Origin: a virus
Virus record (IMG/VR): IMGVR_UViG_3300025168_000021
Span: 1 to 34,857 of that record
Direction: 5' to 3' (one strand)
DNA: 34,857 nt
This document shows, piece by piece, positions 6,382-14,520 of this stretch. Under the pieces are notes generated by a model that did no database searches, was not told where the DNA came from, and saw nothing but the letters and a program-made list of their open reading frames with translations. The number at the start of each line of letters is the position of its first letter. Position 1 is the first letter of the stretch. The position numbers were made by a program, and so were the translations under genes.

Positions 6382-9170
6382 TATGTGAAAATCTTAACTC
6401 CCTTAATTCTACGTTTTAATCCACCTATTCCAGTTGGTGGCTTTGTTATACTGTATTCAATACGCTTGGCAGTTAATTGAATTTTATTGGCTGTTTCATT
6501 TGAATTAGGAGAATCCACTTTTACTATTTCTGAGTTTTCAAATAAGAATGAATCACCGAAATCAATATCAAACATATCATCTCCAGACGTTTCTAGATTG
6601 TATTCCCTATGTTGGAATTTTTCTATCTCTAGCTGTGACTTTGCATCATTAAGCAGTTGGTCATATAACGTAATATCAGGTCTTTGAATGAATACAGGCT
6701 CTAAGTTAATTTCTGTATTCTGTCCACTTGTTACTAATAATGGCTTGATGAATCTAAAGGCATCTAGAAACAGATCAACCTCTCCTCCATTTAATGTTTC
6801 AAAAGTTACGGTAACATTTTCATCATCTAATATTGATGCTGTTGGATTAAATCTGCCAAATTTATCGTAAGATGTAAGCCATTCAATGCCTATAAACTTT
6901 ACATTTCTCCATTCAAAGATGTTGATTATCTCCAAATCTTTTGGTGGTATTAATGTAAACTGTCTTTCTAATCCATCTGCAGGTCGTCTACCTCTATACA
7001 CTTTGAATGATGATATTGGTAACCTTACATCTTGCCAGTGATTACTAAATTCTATCTCATAGTCCGAATAAACCACATTGTCTGAGGTATCAATCATGAA
7101 GCATCTCATTCTATGATTGGCATCCAAGTCGGGTCCCGAGTTCTTTGTCAACTTTGTCATAAATGCTATGGCACTAATCTGTCCTAAATCTTCCGTACTG
7201 CTTCCCTGATTGAATCCTCTCTTACCATCATGAGTTAAATGGGTATTTTGAATATCAATGGTTGATGGTTCTGTGGTTGTTGATGGTGTTGCTCTGGCAG
7301 TAGATCCACCACCGTAAAGACCACCAACTCCTTCAGTAGTTGCATTATAGGTATTGCTTGGAAATGGGACCCTAAAACAGGCCCAAGCACCACGTTTATA
7401 AAAATTACCTGATGGACTTTTAGCATCTAGTGTTGCACTTGCAATATTGCCCCATGTATATCTAAATCTTAATGCCGAATCAATATTTTTACCAAACGTG
7501 CCACCAATCTTAGTTATGTCTGGATATGTCGTTGAATCTGTTATGGCACTTCTGGGTGTTCCGTTAATGTGGTCCACTCCTTCTACGTTAGTAACTGAGT
7601 TAAATGGGTGGAAACAATCATTGGCATAAAAGGTGGTAGATAAATCTTTCCAAGTAGGTGTTGTATTAAAATCATTTCCCTCATAAATTTTTCCTTCATC
7701 AATAACGGCAACTTGTACTTGGTCATTGGTTGTGCTAAAAGTGTACTTTGTACTCCATGCAGAACCATTCCATTCAACTATCTGATTTGAAAATGCAGAT
7801 AAATCTCCAGATGCACTACTTGAGGCTGTATGGGTTGTGTAATTTGTTGTATTATTAATTACTAATACTCTAAACCCTCTTGGAAATCCATCCCTAGTAT
7901 GGTCATAGGAATATCCTTGTTTTAATGTGATACTATCTCTAGCAAACAAATCCAACTGAACATCACTATTTGCTTTTACATCTACCCAAGTCCTAAAGAA
8001 ATTTTCGTCCCAAATTACCAAGTTGTGGTCCCACATACATTCTCCACCATTATTATTATCTGGGTCCCCTCCCATGTTTTTCCAAAGTCCTGCCTTATCA
8101 TCTGTCCATGGTGAGTATTGTATAGTATTACCAAATTCTTCTGCCATATCTATCCTATTCCAAGAACTTGTATTTCCTGAGCTTGGTGGAGTGTTACCTT
8201 GATTGTTTATCACTTGAGATTCATAATGTTTTCCTCTGCCATTTGTCTGTCTTACTTGTACTTTGGCACCAAGTGCATAAGAAACACTGGCATCATATTC
8301 AGGTCTGAATCCAAACTGTATCACTTGAGAATCATATCGGCTAAATTCTACAGGCAAACTACCATGATCAGGTGATCCCCATGACATTAAATTGGTTCCT
8401 GTTTCTGATGTTATCTGTGCCTCTTGGGACCCAACTGTTTTAGGATTAGTTACCTTGGCATTTTTAATTGTAATGCTTGGAGTATTGTCTCCAGACGTTC
8501 TTAATCTAAGTTTAATTTCATCAACTGCATCAGCTACAAAAGATAACTCATAGAAAGTTAAAGCTCCACCTGCCGATACTGATGCACCAAATTTATCCAC
8601 TAAATCCATATATCTATTATATATTGTTTCCTCGTTTAATCCATAGTCATAATTATTGTAGGTCCATGATGGTAAATCGTTACCTACTGTGCCATTCCAA
8701 ACTGTATCGTTGTTTATTAATTCTGGCTGCCTACTGCCTCTGTTTTCTTCATATATTTCTCCTATATCATCGGCCACAGTTTTACCACTTGCAAAATAAA
8801 ATGGCTTTGTAAAATGAATCTGTTGGGTATGATATTCAATACCGAGACATTCTATGGTCAATAGGGTCCCACCTTGATTCTTATCCTGTGCTGGAGACAA
8901 TGATATTATTTCAAAAAATCTATCATAATTGTTACTACCCAAATCCGTTACCTGTATTCTTATTCTGTCTCTTTTTTCTATTATGTTACCATTGGTTATG
9001 TATAGTCCGTTTAATGCTCTAAGCGTTAGCATGGCTTCATTTACCTCTCCAGTTCCTGCATCTGTGAATAACGGTAATGCTGATATATCAGGTGTTATGT
9101 TTGCTGTGGTAGAATAGTTGTCGGATTCATCATACCAAGTAACAATTAGGCTAGTATAGTTAGATGGCAG
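6381..9170 (-). CDS. Tail hub / tip protein with non-standard start
   Basis: The largest gene, up to 929 aa. The N-terminal region (VNEAMLTLRALNGLYIT, then DRIRIQVTDLGSNNYDRFFEI) is of the kind seen in hub or baseplate-like tail proteins; the middle has many W/N/D carbohydrate-binding-like beta stretches and the C-terminus has a KIQLTAKRIEYSITKP block. The first ATG is at 9032, but the frame is open for 46 more codons with protein-like sequence (LIVTWYDESDN, then LPLFTDAGTGE). The only upstream start-like codon is CTG at 9170, 9 bases after GGTGGAG. It overlaps the previous gene by 11 bases. Start by CTG or by frameshift is unresolved. Confidence 0.7.
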   Translation of the reverse strand: MPSNYTSLIVTWYDESDNYSTTANITPDISALPLFTDAGTGEVNEAMLTLRALNGLYITNGNIIEKRDRIRIQVTDLGSNNYDRFFEIISLSPAQDKNQGGTLLTIECLGIEYHTQQIHFTKPFYFASGKTVADDIGEIYEENRGSRQPELINNDTVWNGTVGNDLPSWTYNNYDYGLNEETIYNRYMDLVDKFGASVSAGGALTFYELSFVADAVDEIKLRLRTSGDNTPSITIKNAKVTNPKTVGSQEAQITSETGTNLMSWGSPDHGSLPVEFSRYDSQVIQFGFRPEYDASVSYALGAKVQVRQTNGRGKHYESQVINNQGNTPPSSGNTSSWNRIDMAEEFGNTIQYSPWTDDKAGLWKNMGGDPDNNNGGECMWDHNLVIWDENFFRTWVDVKANSDVQLDLFARDSITLKQGYSYDHTRDGFPRGFRVLVINNTTNYTTHTASSSASGDLSAFSNQIVEWNGSAWSTKYTFSTTNDQVQVAVIDEGKIYEGNDFNTTPTWKDLSTTFYANDCFHPFNSVTNVEGVDHINGTPRSAITDSTTYPDITKIGGTFGKNIDSALRFRYTWGNIASATLDAKSPSGNFYKRGAWACFRVPFPSNTYNATTEGVGGLYGGGSTARATPSTTTEPSTIDIQNTHLTHDGKRGFNQGSSTEDLGQISAIAFMTKLTKNSGPDLDANHRMRCFMIDTSDNVVYSDYEIEFSNHWQDVRLPISSFKVYRGRRPADGLERQFTLIPPKDLEIINIFEWRNVKFIGIEWLTSYDKFGRFNPTASILDDENVTVTFETLNGGEVDLFLDAFRFIKPLLVTSGQNTEINLEPVFIQRPDITLYDQLLNDAKSQLEIEKFQHREYNLETSGDDMFDIDFGDSFLFENSEIVKVDSPNSNETANKIQLTAKRIEYSITKPPTGIGGLKRRIKGVKIFT

Positions 9171-9672
9171 AGTTCAAATCTCCACCTAATGCTAATGCTA
9201 TGGTATATTCAACCAGGTCTTTTTTCTCTCCTATGTATTTGAAAGTTATATTCCTAATATGATAACCAAAAGTTGATTCTGGTATAACATTCCATTGAGG
9301 TGCGTTATCTAGCTGTAAGCCATATCTACCTTTTGTGTAACCTGTTACGGTGTTACCATCTTGGAGCCATTTGCTAAACTTGTTAGCCAAGTTTGTGGCA
9401 TTATCATAGTCGGCATTACCACTGACACCTCTAATAATTATATCCAGTCCCTCAATTCCCATGTCTTGAATTTCATTATTGTTTGCATCTACTGAGGCAT
9501 TTTCTGGAATTGATCTTCTAAATTCTACTGCTATATCTTCAATATATGCACCACCTGATGGCACTTTTGCTGTATTGTTAAATGACTGACTATGAGTAGT
9601 TCCTGCCGTGGCACGTTCTCCGTCTGCGGCACTGGCTTGTACTTGCCAGATGTATGCGTTTTCTCCTGCCAT
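9160..9672 (-). CDS. Tail protein (tube-like)
   Basis: 170 aa, beginning MAGENAYIWQVQASAADGE and ending in a beta-rich block (FGYHIRNITFKYIGEKKDLVEYTIALALGG). Size, fold texture and place between the hydrophobic-segment protein and the hub fit a tail tube or distal-tail protein. Its 3' end overlaps the hub reading frame, which is shifted by +1 relative to this one; see the finding on the hub start. Confidence 0.6.
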   Translation of the reverse strand: MAGENAYIWQVQASAADGERATAGTTHSQSFNNTAKVPSGGAYIEDIAVEFRRSIPENASVDANNNEIQDMGIEGLDIIIRGVSGNADYDNATNLANKFSKWLQDGNTVTGYTKGRYGLQLDNAPQWNVIPESTFGYHIRNITFKYIGEKKDLVEYTIALALGGDLNSAI

Positions 9673-10427
9673 TATTGATTAAACACTCTTCCTGGTTTCC
9701 CTACCTTAGTCTTTAAATCTGTTCCTGTTGACACTCCACTCGTTCCAGGTTGAGAAAATGCTGAATCCATATATCTATCTATTTGTCCTGTGGCACTTAA
9801 ACCTCTCGTTGACACTATCTGTCCAGCTCCACCTCTTAAACCACCTATTGATGTTACAATAATATTACTGAATCCTTGCCTTAGTTTCTGTTTTTCTTCC
9901 CTGCTTCTAAAGGCAAATATTTCACGTTCTATATCTCGTTTAAATCTTCTGTCTAACATTCTACCTGGTTTCAATAATTCGTTTATGATAAATTTTACAG
10001 CTTCCATTATGATTAATGCAAGGCCAATAATACCTGCACCTTTGGCTAATTTTTTAAATACGGTTCCCATCATAAATTGGACAGGGTTTGTTGCCAATGA
10101 CCTGACATTACCAAATTGGGCTGAGGTCATGGATTGAATTTCTCCCATGTTACCTTTATCAAATAATCCCACTTTCTTTGTCAATGATGTAACTGCTTTT
10201 TCTTGAATTTTATCTTTGGCTTCATCATCTGTCTTACCAAAACTTTTAGATTTGTTTGTTTTGTCATTACCTGCCAATAGTTTGTTAATCTCAGCTTCTA
10301 AATCTGGATTCTCCTCTGCATTGATAGCTTGGACATAATTTGTATGTCCAGGACTGGCTGATGTATATTGGGCATCTTCTATCATTGTACGGATCATACC
10401 GTTGATTAGTTCACTTAATGAAGCCAA
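9672..10427 (-). CDS. Short tape-measure candidate with hydrophobic segment
   Basis: 251 aa. An N-terminal helical region is followed by a single hydrophobic stretch (GAGIIGLALIIMEAVKFIINEL, about 130-151) then a basic helix and a Gly/Ser-rich tail. It sits between two tail-tube candidates and the hub, where siphoviruses keep the tape measure. 251 aa is short for a tape measure and would mean a short tail or a different tail type. The TTG start at 10427 has a good ribosome-binding site (AGGAGAT) that overlaps the previous stop. Confidence 0.5.
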   Translation of the reverse strand: MASLSELINGMIRTMIEDAQYTSASPGHTNYVQAINAEENPDLEAEINKLLAGNDKTNKSKSFGKTDDEAKDKIQEKAVTSLTKKVGLFDKGNMGEIQSMTSAQFGNVRSLATNPVQFMMGTVFKKLAKGAGIIGLALIIMEAVKFIINELLKPGRMLDRRFKRDIEREIFAFRSREEKQKLRQGFSNIIVTSIGGLRGGAGQIVSTRGLSATGQIDRYMDSAFSQPGTSGVSTGTDLKTKVGKPGRVFNQ

Positions 10428-10436
10428 TTAAATCTC

Positions 10437-10856
10437 CTAAGATATTGAAATATCGTCACCTGTAATTCGGACAAATATATCAATACTGACTTTACCCTCT
10501 GATGGTTTGTTAATATCATATTCTCTTAAAATTCCTGTGGCTGCAAAAGTCTTGGTGGTTCCTGATACGTCTTTTGCTTTAATCAACCAACTTCTTGGTG
10601 TCATATCTCCATCAGAATCAATTTGGCCTAAAGTGTTTAAATCTGATAATTCAGGTGTAGAAACTAATAAGGTTGCTGTAAAATAATTATCTCCTTTACC
10701 ATAACTGAATAATGCACCACCATCGGTTGTGGCAATTCTATCTTCAGGTCTTCCAATATGCAAGGACAAGTTGGTTAACAGTATGTAATTACCTGTTGAT
10801 GTTTCCAACGTTAGCTCAGAAGCATTAACAATTTCAGCAATTTCTCCAACGCCCAT
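10437..10856 (-). CDS. Major tail tube protein candidate
   Basis: 139 aa, beta-rich throughout, ending KPSEGKVSIDIFVRITGDD, a pattern like the last strands of phage tail-tube subunits. It has its own upstream T-rich/TATA region (10897-10920), as expected for an abundant virion protein. Placed directly before the tape-measure candidate. The alternative is that the 170-aa protein at 9160-9672 is the tube and this is a neck/completion protein. Confidence 0.55.
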   Translation of the reverse strand: MGVGEIAEIVNASELTLETSTGNYILLTNLSLHIGRPEDRIATTDGGALFSYGKGDNYFTATLLVSTPELSDLNTLGQIDSDGDMTPRSWLIKAKDVSGTTKTFAATGILREYDINKPSEGKVSIDIFVRITGDDISIS

Positions 10857-10896
10857 AAAGCATTAATCTGATTATTGTGATAATAGAAGTAATTTA

Positions 10897-10918
10897 ATAA
10901 AAATAAAAAGAGAAAAAA
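10897..10918 (-). terminator. T-rich terminator and possible late-promoter element
   Basis: The minus strand reads CCTTTTTTCTCTTTTTATTT directly after the stop of the 75-aa gene, as archaeal factor-light terminators do. The same stretch precedes the tail-tube gene by about 45-60 bases and shares TTTCTCTTTWT with sequences before other structural genes, so it may also serve as a promoter region. Confidence 0.5.
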
Positions 10919-10927
10919 GGATTATAA

Positions 10928-11155
10928 TTAATCCATTTTGATTGCTTTTGTTAGATACTCTTGATGATCAGCATGGCTTAAAATATGCAAGTTTGATTTA
11001 CCTCCACTTACACCTGCACCATAACCACTGAATTTAAACCCACTTGCAATTAGTTTGGTGATTGTTTTTTGTAAATCTCCACCATATTTCATATCTGCAA
11101 ATTCTTGAAGGGTATCTGCCATGTTTTCAGTAACTTCATAAGTTATTGTTTCCAT
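10928..11155 (-). CDS. 75-aa putative ribbon-helix-helix regulator
   Basis: The first 40 residues (a short beta strand TITYEVTENM, a helix DTLQEFADMKYG, then DLQKTITKLIASGFKF) have the strand-helix-helix order of a CopG/Arc-type DNA-binding dimer; the match is by pattern only. A Gly-rich linker and a His-containing tail follow. It is a single-gene unit with its own TTTTGCTTAAAAACATA promoter and T-rich terminator, divergent from the plus-strand gene at 11233. That arrangement is common for a regulator and its target. Confidence 0.5.
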   Translation of the reverse strand: METITYEVTENMADTLQEFADMKYGGDLQKTITKLIASGFKFSGYGAGVSGGKSNLHILSHADHQEYLTKAIKMD

Positions 11156-11187
11156 ATTATCTATTCCAACACGTTCTATATATAACT

Positions 11188-11203
11188 ATGTTTTTAAGCA
11201 AAA
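11188..11203. promoter_or_regulatory. Shared GCTTAAAAACATA promoter box between divergent genes
   Basis: Minus-strand TTTTGCTTAAAAACATA ends about 33 bases before the ATG at 11155. The same TTTTTAA/TTAAAAA core lies about 36-42 bases before the plus-strand ATG at 11233, so one TATA region may serve both directions. This is one of five near-identical copies in the genome. Confidence 0.65.
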
Positions 11204-11232
11204 CTTATTAAGGTCATGTTGTAACGTAATAC

Positions 11233-11613
11233 ATGAGAAAACAACTACTCAACAACGGTAAAGACGTTAGATGTGAATGTGATGAAGGTCATAAGGTTAC
11301 TCTATGTAGATTAACCACTGATGATTTAGTTACTTACACAGTAGATGAAGTTACCAGTGAAGCATTAAGTGGATATTTAACTGTAAAATGTCCAAAATGT
11401 CCAAGAGGTGGTATATGGTCTGGTCTTGTAAAAGAAGATGCAGATGGAAAATATGTGAAAGATTTGTCAAGTAAGGCAACAAGTTATCTAAGTGTAGATT
11501 TAGATAAAATCACTTATGATGATATTCCACTACCAACTGGAAGTGTATCACAAATGGTCAACCAAAATGCTCGTAGAGCAAATGGCACTTCTAAAGAATG
11601 GTTCTGCCAATAG
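11233..11613 (+). CDS. 126-aa zinc-binding protein, one of two plus-strand genes
   Basis: It has CECDEGHKVTLC near residues 14-25 and CPKCPRGG near 53, giving two Cys clusters, then a C-terminal domain ending in NARRANGTSKEWFCQ. The frame is open on the plus strand inside the otherwise minus-strand structural operon, and is followed by a T-rich stretch and a convergent tail gene. Its composition resembles the minus-strand zinc proteins. Possible regulator or packaging/virion accessory; not recognised. Confidence 0.75.
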   Translation: MRKQLLNNGKDVRCECDEGHKVTLCRLTTDDLVTYTVDEVTSEALSGYLTVKCPKCPRGGIWSGLVKEDADGKYVKDLSSKATSYLSVDLDKITYDDIPLPTGSVSQMVNQNARRANGTSKEWFCQ

Positions 11614-11624
11614 GTAGACCAAAC

Positions 11625-11636
11625 TTTTTATTTTTA
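11625..11636 (+). terminator. T-rich terminator of the plus-strand gene
   Basis: CTTTTTATTTTTATG follows the stop codon at 11611-11613 by 11 bases and runs into the end of the convergent minus-strand gene. No hairpin is seen, as is usual for archaeal termination. Confidence 0.5.
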
Positions 11637-12134
11637 TGCTCTGACTATAACTTGGAATTTAATTGATCTACCTTTGACTCTATCTCCTTTAAATAGGGCT
11701 GGTAAATCCATTATCTGCGTTACTCTAGATGATTCTGCCACTCTGGTTGATTCGGTTCCTGATGTGTTTCTTAGGTCATAGTTTGCCTCTAGTTTCTCAA
11801 TAATTAGTTTAGTGAAATCATCTATTTTTTCTTCTGTTGTTGGTCCATCTTTAGCTTCTACCACAAAAATAATTTTAATTCTTATGTCATATTCATCTCC
11901 TTTATGGATATTATTTTCAATTACTGCCACATGATTTATGTTGGCCACAACATCATCACTGGTTACCCACAGTCTTGGTAATGGTGGTTCCTGTATTGCC
12001 TTAGGGCTTGGACTTCCTGCCTCAATTTTTCTAAACTTTGTTTTGTCTGATGGTGTTGAGTCATAAAGATTGGTATCACTTTGTAATATTTCCACTATTC
12101 TTTGTTTAATTGCAAAAAGGTCTATGGTTGTCAC
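11634..12134 (-). CDS. Tail completion / neck-type protein
   Basis: 166 aa. It starts MTTIDLFAIKQRIVEIL, contains DEYDIRIKIIFVVEAKDGPTTEEK near 85-105 and ends KGRSIKFQVIVRA. The order of a helix, a central beta strand pair, then a helix with FTKLIIEKLEANYDL is like tail-terminator proteins that cap the tube, and the gene lies between head-side and tail-side genes. It overlaps the Ig-like gene by 4 bases. Assignment is by pattern and position. Confidence 0.5.
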   Translation of the reverse strand: MTTIDLFAIKQRIVEILQSDTNLYDSTPSDKTKFRKIEAGSPSPKAIQEPPLPRLWVTSDDVVANINHVAVIENNIHKGDEYDIRIKIIFVVEAKDGPTTEEKIDDFTKLIIEKLEANYDLRNTSGTESTRVAESSRVTQIMDLPALFKGDRVKGRSIKFQVIVRA

Positions 12135-12475
12135 AGTAGCGTTTCACCGACATTCAATGTTTTAATGTTTGAATAGAATACGGTTCCACCTGCCAAAGAA
12201 TATTTGGCCTGTATATGCCAGACACCAGGTAAAAGTGAGAATATTGCCGATGATGTAGTAAAAGACCATATTCCGTCTGTGCCTCCATCTGCGTTAGTAG
12301 CTGTGGCTGTATGGTCAGTTAAATTACCATCTGGGTCCCTAAGATATATTACTACGGCAGTAACATCATTTAGATCAATTACCGTATCCGTACTACCTGA
12401 CCTTGACTTGGCTGTGCCTTTGATTATAGTTCCAACATCTTCTGATTGAATAGTTATTTGGGTCCCATTAGCCAT
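12131..12475 (-). CDS. Ig-like (BppU N-terminal type) virion protein
   Basis: 114 aa, a single beta-sandwich with the hallmarks VIDLNDVTAVVIYLRDPDG and LLPGVWHIQAKYSL, typical of Ig-like modules in phage baseplate and fibre anchors (BppU N-terminal type). Likely a structural adaptor for the repeat protein made from the overlapping upstream gene. A second protein of this texture is at 23760-24092. The ATG overlaps the 604-aa gene end by 8 bases. Confidence 0.65.
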   Translation of the reverse strand: MANGTQITIQSEDVGTIIKGTAKSRSGSTDTVIDLNDVTAVVIYLRDPDGNLTDHTATATNADGGTDGIWSFTTSSAIFSLLPGVWHIQAKYSLAGGTVFYSNIKTLNVGETLL

Positions 12476-14282
12476 TATCTACATTCATATCTCCAGAATT
12501 AAAAGCACTAAATCGGGTCATGTCTCCCATGTCCTGTTGCGTAGATGTTATGAAATTACTTAGATTGATAAGGCTTAATGTGATAAAGTCACCTGCATCT
12601 ACTTCAAAGGCTATTAATCTGAATTGGATAGCTGTTCCTACAATTCCAACTGTATCTGAAATATATTTTACTATACCTGATACGAAATTCTTTGAATCTG
12701 TTAGTTGTAGAATATCGTTAATGATTTTTGCAAATCCTAAAGCATTATTCTTTGTTTCTGTAATTCCGATAGTTGATGATATTCTTCTAAAGAGTAAGCC
12801 AAATCTTTCTGATGATTCAGTAATACCAATGGCTTGAGTGAAGTTTCTTTTTAATACACCTAATCTGTTACTGGCTTCTGTAATACCTACTGTTTGGCTA
12901 AAGTTTCTGATCTGATCTCTTAATCTGTTAAATGATTCAACCACGTTAAGCTGATCAGTTATTACCTTTAATCCACCATGTAATTTTTGTGATGATTCAG
13001 TTAATCCATTTACCATGTTTAATATCTTAATTGCCACTAATTGATCTAATTGATAGAATCCTGCTTCATCTTCTTGTAATATACCACCTGTGCCATCTTC
13101 TAAAGATAAGACATTAACATCAGTAACTATTTTATTTAATGCTGATTCTACAGATACAATAAATGATGTAGCTATTTTTACAAATCCTGTTACATGATTA
13201 GATAATACTGTTAAGCCTATTGTATCTGAAATATGTCTGATTAATACATTATTCTTGACTGCTGTTTCAACTATACCGGCTGTTTCATTGAATACTTTTA
13301 CAGCTACTTCTAAATGATAGCCACCAGATCCATCTTCTAGTTGGTAGTGTTCTGCGTTAGTTCCTTCTAATAGGAGATTCAATGTGGTGGTTTCAGTTAA
13401 TTTGGTTTCAGTTAATCCTATTACTGATGATACAACTTTCTTAATTACATTGTAAGCCTCACTAACTTCTGTTAATCCTATTGTATCTGAAATATTCTTA
13501 AAGACATTCATTAATCTATTACTGTTTTCAGTAACACCTACTGTTTCATTAAATACTTTGACAGGGTGTTCTTGGACATAATTTCCTGTACCATCTTCTA
13601 GATATAATGTTCCTGATCCATCTTCTAAAGTAAATTCAAATAATGATGGCTCTGCCTTACTTGCAACACTAAACAATCCAATTATATCTGTTACAGCATT
13701 TTTGAAAAATGTCCTATCCCTGTTTGATGATTCATCTATGCCAACTGTTTCATTGACATTTCTTACCTGCTCTCTTAGTCTATTGGTTGATTCTGTATTG
13801 CCAACTATTTCATCTATGTTTCTGTTTAATCCAATAACGTTATCATCTGCTTCCGTAAATCCAATGGTGTCACTAAAGTTTCTAATTAATGATCTTAATC
13901 TGTTCTTTGAGGCTGTAATACCTAAAATTTCATCTAAATTCCTGACCTGGTTTCTTAGCCTGTTCTTAGATTCAGTTAGTCCAATTATGTCGTTGATTTC
14001 CTTCTTTAATCCCCTTACATAGTTTTGGGTTTCAACAATTCCTATGGTTTCATTAGAATGATAGAATGGCTCATCTTGCCTATAATATCCGTCACCTGAT
14101 TCTAAATAATACGCACCCTCTTGAGCTTCTAATAGGAATACAGATTGTTCAGGCAAACGTGTTTCAGTTAATTCTATTGTTTGATTGACTACTTTGATAG
14201 GAAAATCTTGACGATAACCACCTGATGAATCTTCTAAAAAATAACTTCCAGAGCTATCTTCAAGAAGGAATTGCTCACTCAA
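12468..14282 (-). CDS. 604-aa repetitive fibre-like protein
   Basis: Built from two alternating repeat types. Type A (about five copies) is a double-ladder LE(D)-x-G-x-Y-x-LE-x-G-x-Y-x-Q followed by KV-x-N-E-T; type B (about a dozen copies, roughly 28-34 residues) is N-R-L-R...V-R-N-x-x-x-T-I-G-I-T-E-S. The repeats are regular beta-strand units expected to stack into a long rod. The last 60 residues (GDFITLSLINLSNF...) look like a separate cap. The start is TTG at 14282, with a stop shortly upstream in frame. Role: long side or tail fibre by inference; family not recognised. Confidence 0.7.
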   Translation of the reverse strand: MSEQFLLEDSSGSYFLEDSSGGYRQDFPIKVVNQTIELTETRLPEQSVFLLEAQEGAYYLESGDGYYRQDEPFYHSNETIGIVETQNYVRGLKKEINDIIGLTESKNRLRNQVRNLDEILGITASKNRLRSLIRNFSDTIGFTEADDNVIGLNRNIDEIVGNTESTNRLREQVRNVNETVGIDESSNRDRTFFKNAVTDIIGLFSVASKAEPSLFEFTLEDGSGTLYLEDGTGNYVQEHPVKVFNETVGVTENSNRLMNVFKNISDTIGLTEVSEAYNVIKKVVSSVIGLTETKLTETTTLNLLLEGTNAEHYQLEDGSGGYHLEVAVKVFNETAGIVETAVKNNVLIRHISDTIGLTVLSNHVTGFVKIATSFIVSVESALNKIVTDVNVLSLEDGTGGILQEDEAGFYQLDQLVAIKILNMVNGLTESSQKLHGGLKVITDQLNVVESFNRLRDQIRNFSQTVGITEASNRLGVLKRNFTQAIGITESSERFGLLFRRISSTIGITETKNNALGFAKIINDILQLTDSKNFVSGIVKYISDTVGIVGTAIQFRLIAFEVDAGDFITLSLINLSNFITSTQQDMGDMTRFSAFNSGDMNVDNG

Positions 14283-14369
14283 TCTTTCATTTTAACATTA
14301 CAGGCGTGGTCAATAATTAAGTTAAGAGAAACAAACATGGTATTATTCATCTATATCGGTTAATAGTAA

Positions 14370-14474
14370 CTATTCAAATATTGAGCCACATTTTACGCAT
14401 ACAGCGTGTTTATCGTATGTTTCTGATACAAAAAACTTCCAATGGCAACATGGACATTCCTTGTTATAATTCAT
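14370..14474 (-). CDS. 34-aa zinc-ribbon mini-protein
   Basis: CPCCHWKFFVSETYDKHAVC then VKCG gives two Cys pairs about 20 residues apart, a full minimal zinc ribbon. It lies between the glycine-rich adhesin and the 604-aa repeat gene, in a 238-base gap with no other coding. The remaining bases on the low side (14283-14369) hold a TTTCTCTTAACTTAATT promoter-like stretch for the repeat gene; the high side (14475-14520) is AT-rich with TATTAAATAATG just before this start. Confidence 0.65.
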   Translation of the reverse strand: MNYNKECPCCHWKFFVSETYDKHAVCVKCGSIFE

Positions 14475-14520
14475 TATTTAATGATATTATCAAAATTACT
14501 ATTAATAAGAGTTTGTTTAT

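Noticed and set aside
7235-7426. 63-codon minus-strand frame inside the tail hub gene
   Set aside because: Lies wholly inside the hub coding sequence in another frame, with no start signal or domain.
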